From the NCBI GenBank assembly GCA_028641055.1, contig CM054062.1, forward strand, positions 140,720,682 through 140,784,681: a DNA stretch of 64,000 nt. The letters are read 5' to 3'. The DNA comes from Alopecurus myosuroides. Taxonomy: Eukaryota > Streptophyta > Magnoliopsida > Poales > Poaceae. The notes under the pieces are model-generated. The model was not told where the DNA came from. It was given only the letters and a program-made list of their open reading frames with translations, and ran no database searches. The translations under genes and the position numbers were made by a program. Positions 34,386 to 45,296 of the stretch are shown in pieces; the first letter of the stretch is position 1, and each line of letters begins with the position of its first letter.

Positions 34386-34890
34386 ATGGTCGGGAAACCG
34401 ATCGACCATTTGCGATCGATCGCGCGCTCGCAAGGTAGATGCGCCCCTTTATGTATTACTCGCGCGCTCACTAGGAAGTAATCCCCCCCCCCATATTTAA
34501 GAGGCATTAACCAAAAATACCAACCTAAAATCATTCTTCACAATATTTTTATCAAGCGGGATGAATTAAAATTATGAACCATCATCTTTTTAAAGAATGT
34601 TTATCAAGTGTTGTGAAAGATAAATCTTTTATATAGCGGGAATTGGTCAGTGTCGTTGCAAGCAGTCGCGCACTTATTAGAGACAACAAATATTTTATAA
34701 TAGTTGGAAGTGAATTTTTTTTATACTAGTGGGAATATATTTTTTCTATTTGACAGTGGGAATTTTTACACTAGTTGGAAGCGCAAAAATTTATACTAGT
34801 TGGAAGTGGATTTTTTTTATATCTCCCACCCTTTTTTTCTTACCCTAAAAATTCACTAGCCCAAAAAAGAAATTAATTTTTTCTGACCAA
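34386..34890 (-). repeat. additional arm-type copy inside the structure
   Basis: Contains GGAAACCGATCGACC followed by GCGCGCTCGCAAGGTAGATG, then TTGGAAGTGG, TCTCCCACC and ATTCACTAGCCCAAAAA, in the same orientation as 38124-38200. This suggests a nested or rearranged second arm. Confidence 0.55.
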
Positions 34891-35375
34891 AAAGGTGCAG
34901 GCGCTAAAAGGAAATACCAAACTTCAAAAAGTAACGTACAAAAATTAAACGCGTCCCGCCCGGCCCACCCGACACGGTCCTGCGCGTTCCGTTCTCACGT
35001 AACAAAAAAAATTGAAAGCTGCGCGTTTCGTTCTCACGTATGGTGCGGTTTGTCGGAAACCGATCGACAGAACCTTGGCTGTCGAGTGCTCCCACGGTAG
35101 CCGAGCCCCTTTTCCCTGCTTAATTCCTCTGCAACCGGCGTCGGCAGCACATCTCCACTGTCGACGGCCGCGACCTCTCCACTCTCGACGACCCGTGAAC
35201 CTCCATCGCTGAGGTTCGTCCTTCGCGCATTGCCAAGACTTCCCTGCTCTAGCGGAGACCACTCCGCATCTCGGCCAATGTTCCTCTGCCTCCGACGACG
35301 GCAGTGCATCTTCACTGCCGACGGCCGCGACCTATCCCCCGTCGACGACCCGCGCGGAGAATATATATATTCCAA
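34891..35375. other. GC-rich spacer with a direct repeat
   Basis: A segment with GTCGACGGCCGCGACCT (about 35145-35200) recurs about 157 bp later as GCCGACGGCCGCGACCTA (about 35300-35350). A further GTCGGAAACCGATCGACAG motif lies at about 35052. No gene is supported. Confidence 0.5.
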
Positions 35376-35379
35376 CAAT

Positions 35380-36540
35380 GGATTTTTTTTCTAATAATGT
35401 TATCAAGGGTGATGAATGGAAGTTACCAAACTTGTGAAAACCTGTATATTTTTTTATCCAAAAGAATGTTATTAACGACGATGAATGGAAATTACCAACA
35501 TTATAAAAATTTATATATTTTTTTATTCCAAAGAATGTTATGAAGGTCATTGAAGGGAAATTAACAACCGTTTTCTGAAAAACATATTTGTTTTTCTATT
35601 TTCCAAAAATGTTATCAAGGGCATTGAATGGAAATTAACAATCGTTATAAAACCTATATTTTTTTAGTTCCCAAGAATGTTATGAAGTGTGATGAATGAA
35701 AATTACCAACTTTAAAAACCAGTTCATAATGTTACCAAGGGTGATGAATCGAAATTTACCAACATTTTCTTGAAAAATTAGTTGAGAATTTTACCAAGGG
35801 TGATGAATGGAAATTACCAGCATTACAAAAACGTTACATGTATTTTTTCCCCAAGAATGTTTATCAAGGGTGAGGAATGGAAGTTACCGAAATTTTGAAA
35901 ATCTGTATATTTTTTGCCAAAAATGTTATCAAGTGCAATGAATGGAAATTACCAACCTTAAAAACCAGTTCATAATGTTACCAAGGGTGATGAATCAAAA
36001 TTACCAGTCTTCCTTTGAAAAATTAGTTGAGAATGTTACCAAGGACGGCGAATGGAAATTACCAACATTACAAAAATTTATATATATTTTATTTTCCCAA
36101 GAATTTACAAAGGGCAATTAATGGAAATTACCAACATTACGAAAACTTATATATATTTCTTATTCTGAAGAATGTTATCAAGGACGTTGAAGGGAAATTA
36201 CCAAACATTTTTAGTTGCTCTATTTCCCAATAATGTTATCAAAAGTGATGAATGGAAATTACCAATCGGTTTAAACCTATATTTTTCAGTTTCCCTAAGA
36301 ATGTTATCAAGTGTGATGAATGGAAATTACCAAACTTTTTCAAAGAATGTTATCAAGCATGATGAATTGAAATTACCAACCTTTTTAGAAATATATATAT
36401 ATATTCTATAAACAAGAATGATATTAAATAGCGATGAATTAAAAATTACCAACCTTTTTTAAAACCCTATACATTTTTCTCCGTAATATTTTTGTTATCT
36501 AAGGCGCTGAATGGAAATTATCAACATCTTTACAAGACTA
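35380..36540 (-). repeat. AT-rich tandem array, right arm (reverse orientation)
   Basis: Units such as AATGTTATCAAGGGTGATGA with ATGGAAATTACCAAC are the reverse complement of the left-array unit. About 16-18 diverged units. Confidence 0.9.
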
Positions 36541-36544
36541 TACA

Positions 36545-37985
36545 TTTATTTTGGGAAATGCTTCTAATCGGTCGGGGGATCGCGGCGTGTTTTCTTCCGG
36601 ATGGGCTGCGCGCTGCGTGTACCGTTACATGCAAGAAAATATGGCCAGGTCCCACCACGAATGTTATCCTCTCCCGGCTTCCTTCCAATCTCACCCACTC
36701 TTCTCCGCGAGGCCACCCAGCTCCGCCGAACTCACGGGGCCAGGCCACTCAAATTCGAATGCCATTGTTCCACCTGCACCTCACCAGCACTCGCCGGCGG
36801 CATGGCCATGAGCCCGAGATCCGCTATCCTCGTGAGTCCACAAAGGCCGTCTTTCTCCCATGGAGTATCTGGAGTACGCACCGGCGAATACGGGCCAAGA
36901 CACGGCGCTGCTGTGACGGTAGCCATTGGAGATACCGTGTGGGTGGACAGCGGAGCGGCGAGGTGGAGCTTATTTGAGGCCAGGGCGCTGATGCTGCCGT
37001 CGCCGGTCACGCCCATGGGGTGCTTTCCCAGAGTGGCAGGTGGAGGACTTAGATGCTATCAACGGCGGTTGAGGTGCTACCGATGGCGGAGGAGGGTGCT
37101 ACCTACGATGGCAGGCGATGTTATCTTAGGCGGACGCCGATGCTACCGATGGCGTCAGCGGGTGCTATGGACGGCGTCAACGGGTGCTACCGACGGCGGC
37201 ATGCGATGCTGCGAAAGCACGACGCCGATGCAACCTTCGACGACCGCGGGTGCTATCGACGAGGCGACGACGGCGGCCGGGTGCTACCACGGTGGCTGCG
37301 ATGCTACTTTAGGCCGATGCCGATGCTAGATTAGGCAGTCGCTGGTGCTACCGACGGCGTCCGCTCGTGCTACCGACGAGGCGACGACGGCGGCGAGATG
37401 CTACCACGGTGGCAGCGATGCTCCTCTAGGAGGACACCGATGCTACACTAGGTGGTCGCGGGAGCTACCGAAGGCGCCCGCTCGTGCTACCGACGAGGCG
37501 ACGACGGCGGCGATATGCTACCACGGTGGCAGCAATGCTTCCTTAGACGGACGCCGATGCTACATTAGGCGGTCGCGGGTGCTACCGAAGGCGCCCGTGG
37601 ATGCTATCGGAACCGTTCCACTAGTATTGTGCCTCCGTTGGGAGTTGATGTCGACGAAGATGGCCGGAGCTGCGAGCGGTGGTGCACAGTGCTTCAAAGG
37701 ACCGGCCGTGCGCTGCTATGAGTGGAGGATCGCCGGTCGCCGGTCCGATGATGGGTGCGGCCGAGGCGACTAGCTTCGATCCGCGCTCCGGCGAGGGGTG
37801 CGGCGGAGGCGACTTGCTTTGATCTGGTGGGGCTCTAGCCAGCGCGATGTGTTTCTGTCGATGTGTTTTCCATTTTTTTCTCTAGCAAATAGAACACTGT
37901 ATATGCGAAGAAGAGTCAACGATGGAATGAGACACGTATCGCTCACGGGATGCGGGGGATCGGAGGCCCCGATCCCCCGGGGATG
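36545..37985. other. GC-rich block interrupting the right arm
   Basis: Flanked on both sides by array-like AAAATAAATG(T/G)ATAGT sequence. Its left part (36560-37020) resembles gene-derived sequence but has no recognisable product. Its right part is tandem repeat. This may be captured or inserted DNA. Confidence 0.5.
37257..37607 (+). repeat. 117-bp GC-rich tandem repeat
   Basis: Three units of 117 bp, each beginning CGACGAGGCGACGACGGCGG and containing TGCTACCACGGTGGC and CCGATGCTA. They are preceded (37040-37256) by shorter related GATGCTACCGATGGCG motifs. Confidence 0.85.
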
Positions 37986-37989
37986 CTCA

Positions 37990-38560
37990 GTACTATCCAT
38001 TTATTTTCCCAAGTGAATGTTACCAATGTGTGATAAATGAAAAATCACAAACCGTTGAAAAACTAATTGAGAATTGTTTATATAGGGTCATTTCTAGTAA
38101 ATTTCATGTTGTGTAACTGGTTGGAAGTGGAATTTTTTCCCATCTCCCACCCAATTATATATTACCCTAAATATCACTAGCCCAAAAAGGGGATTAATTA
38201 TTGACTAACATCTTATTTTATGCAAGTAAAAATAATAAACGAACGGCTGTAAAAAAAAGGGAGTAGCGGGGATCAAATCTTGTCGGAAACTGATCAACAG
38301 AAACCTTCGAATCGCGCGCGCGAGATAGATACACCATAATTCTTTCTTAAGCCAAAAAAATTAAAAGGAAATGGAGAGCACTTATATGGTTTAGAAAAAA
38401 GGGAATATGATTTTCCAAATAAAATATTTTTTAGGCTTTTATTGCACAATATTTTTTCCACAATAAAAGTAAAATACCTTTGTCTTTTTTTTCGTGAAAC
38501 TGTGCGCTTGCGCGCAACAAAGGGAATAGAATTGTTTTTCCACGTTTACTCTTTTTGTGA
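37990..38560 (-). repeat. right outer inverted-repeat arm
   Basis: Starts with one array-type unit (37990-38060) and continues outward as the reverse complement of the left outer arm. Confidence 0.7.
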
Positions 38561-38787
38561 AATTGTATGCCCGCTGGACGTACAGCTTCCGGGAAATTTT
38601 CATGCAAAGGGAATAGCAGAGTACAGCTTCCGTTTTTGTCACCGAGCGTAACTTGTACTTTCCGTTTTTGGTACGTGCCCTGGTCGGAAAACCGATCGAT
38701 CGTTTGGCATGGCTCGCGCGCGCAAGCTAGAGGCTCCCTATCCATGGGTGTCCACCACCAATCATCAATTCATGTAAAATGTTCTTT
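38561..38787. other. sequence outside the matched arm
   Basis: Contains GGTCGGAAAACCGATCGATC (38686-38705) and GCGCGCGCAAGCTAGA, related to the motif at 34390. The arm may extend this far, its left partner being displaced by Gypsy-1. No gene is seen. Confidence 0.4.
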
Positions 38788-38815
38788 TCTCTACTACTAT
38801 TAAAAGAGCAAACAT
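38788..38815 (+). mobile_element. Helitron-like 5' terminus
   Basis: TCTCTACTACTATTAAAAGA fits the grass Helitron 5' consensus TCTMTAYTAMYHNW at all 14 positions. The preceding base is T and not the usual A, and no convincing 3' end (hairpin followed by CTRR) was found, so this is tentative. A gene fragment follows, as is common in Helitrons. Confidence 0.45.
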
Positions 38816-39215
38816 TTTTTTTGCTAAACGCACCCCAACGGATGTACACGGCCGACTCCCACCACACGATCTGACCTGGTTGACTAGAATTAACTATCCA
38901 GATTAACACAGCCCCACACTATGTGTGCACGTACCAATTAAACAGGCAGACGATACTCTGCCGGCGAACGAAAACGTCCGCTTCCCACCATCGCAATAGT
39001 TGTCGCTGAAAAAAGGGAAAGAAAAAAATATCCCGAAACAACCGCACGCACGAATCCAGGAAACCCGGCAACGCCTCCATCCTCCTCCCCGCAGCTCCAA
39101 TGTCTACCTTAGAGCTCCGCCGCAGCCGCAACCATCTCTCCCATGCGATGGAAGCGTAGTCGCCTGTCGCCCCCGTCACCGGCAACGCGGCATTACCGGC
39201 CCGCCGCGGTTGGCG

Positions 39216-39516
39216 ATGCTGTCCCTTGGCGTGGGGCGATTCTGCCCCGCCGCAGGCGATTCTTCTGAGACGGTAGCTAAGGAGTCGGCGGTCCAGGCGG
39301 TGAGCCGGATCGTGTCCAGATGTGCCGAGTCGGGCGACGTGGCAGTGGCTGTCATGGACGCCAACACAGTCATCGCCGGTGGTGCGGCGCTAGCCTCCAC
39401 CGCAGGGCGCCTGGTCACGGTGTGGGGAGTGCGTAACGCGGCCGCGTGCCGCCGCCTAGCCCAGCTGCCGACACCATTCGAGACCGTCAAGCCCGCCCCC
39501 GAGTTTGTGAAGAAAG
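39216..39516 (+). pseudogene. NOB1-like first-exon fragment (PIN-domain ribosome-biogenesis endonuclease)
   Basis: The local frame reads VAVAVMDANTVIAGGAALAS, then GRLVTV and LPTPFETVKPAPEFVKK, resembling the N-terminal PIN domain of plant NOB1, the endonuclease that matures 18S rRNA. The aspartate of MDAN (codon at about 39357) is the expected first catalytic acid. Similarity stops at 39516, exactly at an AAAG|GTCAAC splice-donor-like junction. The protein is then a short unrelated tail ending at 39584. Compared with my recollection of the family, a few residues are missing between VTV and RRLA. This is a truncated exon-1 copy that cannot make a functional enzyme. Confidence 0.6.
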
Positions 39517-41065
39517 GTCAACACTATTTTGTTCCGCGGTTTGTGGATACATTTGTAGTATTGGTCGGCTTGTTTAACAAGTGATTGTAGTAAAAAAAAA
39601 TTAAACTCCAGTAGCAGCGGTCACAATTATGACAATTTTGTTTGATTATGTTTGGCCTACATGTGGAACAACAACGGGATTAAGAGAACAGTGGAATATC
39701 AATCTGACTGTAAATCTTTGGGGGCAAACATGTGACATTACGTTACCATTGCTTGTTTTTCCTACTACAACAGGGTGACATTTCGTAGCCAGCAGACTAT
39801 AATGTTACACGCAATAGCAAAACAACGATGAAATTAAGCAAGATCGAACCAACGGGGACACGAGATTTTAACGTGGAAAACTCTTCCAACAAGGAAGAGA
39901 AAAAACCACGGGCGCCAGCCAGCAATACTTCACTATTTCTGGGTGAGGTTACAATCGCGCCGGGATTTACAATGTGTGGCTTATCCCGTGTGGCGGCTTA
40001 CAAGAGGTATATAAAGGCGGTCGTGACCTAACTAGGTCGGTAACGGTACATCCAACTCCGACTCGGTATCGACTCGGTACCAACGCCGGGATTTATCACT
40101 AAGCCTCCGGCGACGGGTCTCCGCGTAGCGGAGGCCAAACTTTCTTTTATCTTCATATGAATTTGGATCACCATAAAATAACATATAATAGCCACATTCA
40201 GCCTCTATCTGTCAAATTTTATCTGATCTGAGAATTATAGCAGAGACTAACTTGCATATCATCATTACTTGCAGCTGTGAAATTCGCCAGTGAAACAGAA
40301 TATCTCCAAACACACTTTCATATGAAGATTATTGCTCCTACATAATGGAGGCTCAGGTCCTTGGGACCAGACATTTGCGGGAGCACACATCTTCAACTGC
40401 GTCCTCTCCGGACTCAGGTGCCCCTACTCTTCTATTCTACGCATTGTTATGCATTGTTTGTTGATTCTTTTGTTAAGATCTCTGGGAGGAGAAATTTTAC
40501 CTTTTCAGTAGCGGTTATGAATTTGGGAGACATACACAAAATAAATCAGTGATCATTCTATTGTGATCTTCCAACCCCACATACACTTGCAAATAATGGG
40601 TGCTGGATAAACAAAAGTGAGATTTTGATACCCTTATGCACGTCACATCATGAATGCAAGTATTCTTTCCATGTGAGCTTGTAGGTATTTTTCCAGTGTG
40701 TGAATATGTTCTTTATCAACTTTGTATTGCATATAGGGCCATCCTAGAATATCTGTTCTAAACTATCGCAATTTTTTTGACTGTAGAATGTATTCCCATA
40801 GGAAGCTATGGTTCTAAGCTAAACTTCACATGCAGATTTTTGTATGGCGTTGAACGCGATAACTTTGGACTCGCTGTCGTTTTGCATGTCTTGTGTTGTG
40901 CTCTTTTACCCGGGAGTTCATAACACTTAGTGGTGTTTCTTGATGTTGAGGGGTGCTTCAGAAGTAACTTCAGCTTTGCACGAGAAGATCAGTGGCGATT
41001 CTTTACGCCTATGCATTCTGAATAGTGAGAAGTAAGAGATTTTCCTTGCCAGTTGTTATCAGTTC
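39517..41065. other. unassigned intergenic DNA, with a possible LTR fragment
   Basis: The segment 39800-40100 contains ACACGAGATTTTAACGTGG and AAGAGAAAAAACCACGGG, phrases typical of short plant LTRs or TRIMs, with GGTATATAAAGG near 40006. No target-site duplication was found. A hairpin CTCCGC-GTA-GCGGAG lies at about 40117-40131. Nothing recognisable is seen from 40150 to 41065. Confidence 0.35.
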
Positions 41066-41631
41066 TGTCGGATATATACTGAATAGGGGTATAGAAGATG
41101 GTAGACAAAAGAGCCGGACTACCAGGGTGGCCTACATGGTAATGGGCTTAGGTCCATTGGGCGGCCCAGTAGTCCGACGCGCAGAAGCCGGATTCTAGAA
41201 GGACCCGGATCACGGCCCATGTGATCTGGCTTGGAGGAGAAGACGGATTCCTTACTTTCCAAGTTACAAGTTAAACGTAGTCTTCTAGGTTTCTTGTTCT
41301 GTAAGCCCTAATCCGGCTATTATATAAAGCCGGACGGGAGATAGATTAGATAGGTTCTAGGTTCAAGTTTCACAAGCCAAAGCTCTACGCAACTCGCCGA
41401 GAAGCTCATCCTCGTCAAGTAGCTAGATCTATTCCCTCACACTGTAACCCTGTTATACGGGCTTTAGTCCCAATTAGTGAGAAGTGCAGGAGTAGGTACG
41501 CCGTACTGTCGCGACGTACCGAACCTGGGTAAAATCCCGTGTTCCGTGTTACTACGCTATCCCGTTACCCCACGTCTCTACCGTAGTCTCATGGCACCCC
41601 AGTCTATGAAAACTACTACGATGTCTCGACA
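41066..41631 (+). repeat. Gypsy-2 5' LTR (566 bp)
   Basis: Begins TGTCGG and ends CTCGACA directly before the primer site. The TATA box TATATAAA is at 41321-41328. The boundary is inferred from TG/CA and the primer site because the second LTR is not in the window. Confidence 0.8.
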
Positions 41632-41633
41632 GT

Positions 41634-41651
41634 TGGCGCCCACCGTGGGGC
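41634..41651 (+). promoter_or_regulatory. Gypsy-2 primer-binding site
   Basis: TGGCGCCCACCGTGGGGC, two bases after the LTR end and identical to that of Gypsy-1. It lies inside the Gag reading frame. Confidence 0.85.
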
Positions 41652-44600
41652 AAACGACGTCAGGCGTGAAATTCCGATCTGGGATACTCGGCGGAATTGG
41701 AAGATCGATCACTGTCGGAAGCCTGGAATTCGACGACGACGTCGGGCGCTTCCTCGACAACGGATCCTACATACCGGCGCAAAACCACCTGGTAAGTGCC
41801 TGCGTGTTACCGATTGGATCTGCTAACATCTTTATCGGACTAACTGCAGAGGCAATGGGGTTTTGCGGTGGAAGCAAATTTATCCCACCCGCCCTATACC
41901 CAGTCGAAGACGACTATGATGCCGGATTTTGCTCAGATCGCCGACAAAACAGTGATACGCACTTTATCGGCATGGTGCAATCCGAAATCGCTGAAAACAC
42001 GGATGACGGAAATCCCGTGCAAGAGGCAGATAACAACCTACCCGTCATAGAGACGGAAGAACCAATACCCGTCACAGAGACGGAAGATCCGACATCCGTC
42101 AACCAGACGATGAACTCGGAAGCAGAGTCCGTGCTCGCCGCCATAGAGGCGAGATTGGAGTCGGAAACCGGATCGGATAACTTCGACTCCGAGGACGAAG
42201 ACGATGATGCCTTCGTAAGAAAAGTTAAGTCCTTTCAAGAGGGATTCCATGAAGTGCTAATGGCAAAACCAGCTGATACAACAGGTGCCGACAGCCAGGA
42301 AAGCCCTAAAACTCCTCCGCCAGTGGAAGAGAGAGAAGACGGAGAAACTTCTCCGATATTCCCTAACGTCAAGGAGATGACAGAAGATGAACCTGTCAAA
42401 AAACCTCCTTCTTCCAAGAAAAAGCACCGTGCCTCTAAAAAACTCCAGTACAAACTCCGGAAGAAAAAGTCAGCTGATCTCGCTGATGAAAACCTGGAAG
42501 TTGGAGATATTAGTGGCACAAAGCCCGCGGAAAAGAAATCTAAGGAAATCACTGCTCCGCCAATGACAGAACTGGAAGAGCAAGAACTATTACAAACACC
42601 AGTGGGACCAGATGAACCCCCTGAGATGCTGGAAGCCAGGAGACAAGCTTTCCAACGGCAACAGCAACATCTGCTTAGATCTCGGCAACATCTCCAACAA
42701 ACTCATAATGACATCAAAGTCATGAAGGAAGAAATAGAGGAGTACGAGAGAAAGCATAGATCTGCCTTAAAACCTACTAGGTTACCCGGAATCGCAAAAC
42801 CGGAAGAACTGCCGCCAAAAGAAAGGTTTTATAACCCAGCTTGGCAAAAGCAGTTAAACGGCAAAGATGCCAAGGGCGAACCAATATACAAAACCGCAGC
42901 GGAAAACGCGGAAGCAACGTTCGCCATCCTAAACAACGATCTGTACTCTAACGGGGAAAAACTCCAAGGGGTGTACGCTTTCCTAGGAAAAGCATTACAG
43001 CAGCAACAGCGAGGCCAAGAGCGATCAGGGAGGCTGCATGATAATTCCGCCCTCTGCAAAACTGTTACTTGCACCGCTGGAGCGCCTGGACCGGAAGAAC
43101 CCGGAGATTCGGATAAAAATGAGGATCCAAGAAAAGACAAGAAAAACCCCGACAACCGGGACGCAACGTCTAGAACCGGACCTCATCTCCCGAAAGATGG
43201 ATATAAACCACACGATCGGGAAGACAAACACCGGAATGACGGCAAAATAATGCCACCTCCGAGGAACCCAGCTGAAAAAGCTGGAAGATACGATACACCT
43301 CACAGGCGTGAAAGATCTCGGACACCGCCTAAAGATAAGGAAAGGTACAGGAGCAGGACTCCACCTAATCCCAGGGGGCGTGACAACGGAAGAGATAGAG
43401 AGAACCTCGGAAAAGCGCGTCCGCGCAACAATGGAAAAGAAAGGAGCAGATCCCCTTCTGTCCATTCAGCCGGGAGATATTCTGCACATATTGATAGAGC
43501 AGAAAAGGATGATCTATACTTTGGTCCTAAGTGTTTTACTGACAGGATCCGAAGGATAACCCTGCATTCTGGCTTCGCCAAAGTTGGTCCAACCTACCAA
43601 AAATATACCGGCAGTACAAACCCGGATACCTGGCTTTCAGATTATTACACAGCCGTCCAAATCAACAACGGGACAGACCTGGAAGCTGTCAAGTTTCTTC
43701 CCCTAATGTTGCTAGACGGAGCCAGAGATTGGATCAATGGTTTACCATCAAGAACTGTCGACAGTTGGGATGATATGGCGAGAGTATTTACTCAGCATTT
43801 TTCGGGGAACATACAAACGCCCAAATAGCATCAACCAACTGAACCGTTGCACCCAATTTGAAGACGAACCATACGTGGATTTCATCTCCAGATGGACTGC
43901 AATGAAGAATAGTTGCTCTGGAGTAACTAACGTACAAGCAATGCATGCTTTCGTCAATGGCCTAAAACCCGGACTTGTACCGTTCATGGTTGGTTCTAAA
44001 AAGCACAAAGATCTCGGATCTATGCTTACAACCGCTAACGAGCATGCTGCAGCCGAAGATGATATCAGAGCAAGAGGAGGCAATATTGAGTCACTGATAC
44101 TGGCCAAGAAAACACCTCGTTCTGATAAAAAAGGAACTCCGGAGTCAACAACAAAGCCCAAGGAGGTCAACATAGCCTTTGGAGGAGAAAAGGTGAACAA
44201 GTGGAAAGGCCGCAGTCCAGATCCAATCAATTACACTCCCGAAGAATGGGAGAGAATTAAGTCGGAACCCTGCGTCCACCACTCTCAGTTTGGGAAACCA
44301 ACCCACACAAACGCGCAATGCCGGCTAAACAAGCATATGAAAGGCAATGCAGGATCCGGAAATAAAGGGAAGGGTTCCAAGAGGAAACCTGCCAAACAAA
44401 AGCCAGAAGCTGAAAAAGAAGACAGTGAATCGGACACTGATGACAAAATCCAGGAACAACAGCGAAAAGGCGAACCCAAATTTCCGAGAGTTGACGGAGA
44501 AGCAATGTTAACTTTCCTAGCAACCCCGTCAGCAAAGGTGGCCAAAAGGACACTTCGAGAAATAAACGCGGTTGTTCCTGCAACCCCAAAATTCTTGAAG

Positions 44601-45293
44601 TACTCCAACACACCGATAATCTGGGATCAGTCAGATCATCCCGGAAATATCCCTGAACCCGGCACACAAGCTCTTGTTGTAAGCCCTATTGTTCAAAACA
44701 CTAGGCTAAGAAGAGTGCTGATGGACGGAGGATCCAGCATCAACATAATGTACCTGGATACACTGAAGCACTTGAAGATCTCCGAGTCCCAGCTCAACTA
44801 CAGCAATATACGCTTCCACGGCATTGTTCCTGGCAGGCAAGCACGATCCCTAGGAGAAATTTCCCTAGATGTCACCTTCGGAGATAAAGATCACTTCCGG
44901 CAGGAAAAAGTATCCTTCGAAGTAGTGCCGTTCGAAAGCGTGTATCACGCAATACTCGGACGTCCGGCTTTCGCCAAATTTATGGCAAGATCTTGCTATA
45001 TCTACAACAAGCTGAAGATGCCAGGACCCAAAGGAGGAGTAATCACCATTGCCGGTGATTTCAAGCTGGCAAACGAGTTGGAGAAAGAAAACGCCCTTTG
45101 CGCTCAGAGAGTTATAGCAAGGGAGGAACTGAAGGAACTAGCCAAGGAGGTATCGCCGAAAGAAATGCCGGCAGGAAAAGAAACTCGGAAGCCAACAGAT
45201 AGCTTCAAGGCGTCCGAGAATACAAGACAGGTAATCCTAGATCCCAAAGATCCGACAAAATTTGTCGTCGTAGGGACTGGGATGACCGACAAA

Positions 45294-45296
45294 TAG
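45294..45296 (+). other. candidate readthrough stop between protease and reverse transcriptase (Gypsy-2)
   Basis: AAA-UAG-GAA, with the pol frame continuing in phase. Codon and flanks are the same as in Gypsy-1. Confidence 0.6.

Larger units (their letters stand above)
27065..38560. mobile_element. giant inverted-repeat (foldback or long-TIR) structure
   Basis: The left side (27065-27577, continuing at 29473 after a nested element) matches the reverse complement of 38560-37990 in the same order. Shared blocks include CTATTCCCTTTNTTGCGCGC, an AT-rich stretch with AAATATTTTATTT, TAAGTGCTCTCC with TTTCCGACA, TTTTTACTTGCATAAAA, GGGCTAGTGATATTT, and CTTCCAAC leading into ACTAGAAATGACCC. Inward lie AT-rich tandem arrays in opposite orientations (left 29510-33810, right 36540-35380). 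No transposase gene was recognised inside. Candidate classes are a non-autonomous Mutator-like element with long terminal inverted repeats or a plant Foldback element. The outer left boundary is lost at the Gypsy-1 junction. Confidence 0.7.
41591..45296 (+). pseudogene. gag: Gypsy-2 gag-protease, one frameshift
   Basis: ATG at 41591 within the LTR; the frame reads through the primer site (SRQLAPTVG). The N-terminal 550 residues are charged and low-complexity, with arginine/serine-rich RSRTPP repeats (about 43310-43400). The Retrotrans_gag domain starts near 43570 (YTGSTNPDTWLSDYY) but is split by a one-base frameshift in a T run near 43795-43800: the first frame stops at 43828 and the domain continues in the next frame (YKRPNSINQLNRC...ISRWTAMKN). 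The protease motif VLMDGGSSINIMY lies near 44715-44750 and LGRPAFAKFMA near 44957. The frame ends at UAG 45294-45296. A homopolymer sequencing error is an alternative to a true mutation. Confidence 0.85.

Noticed and set aside
36601..37773. Protein-coding genes in the GC-rich block
   Set aside because: The frames follow the 117-bp and shorter repeats and have no recognisable product.
39800..40100. Complete solo LTR or TRIM
   Set aside because: No flanking duplication and no clear TG/CA ends; only phrases typical of plant LTRs are present.
40117..40131. Helitron 3' end hairpin (CTCCGC-GTA-GCGGAG)
   Set aside because: No CTRR terminus follows within the expected distance, so a full Helitron cannot be delimited.
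41792..41849. Intron near the start of Gypsy-2 gag (GGTAAGTGCC to CTGCAG)
   Set aside because: It is 58 bp, very short for a plant intron and not a multiple of three. The frame is already open across it.
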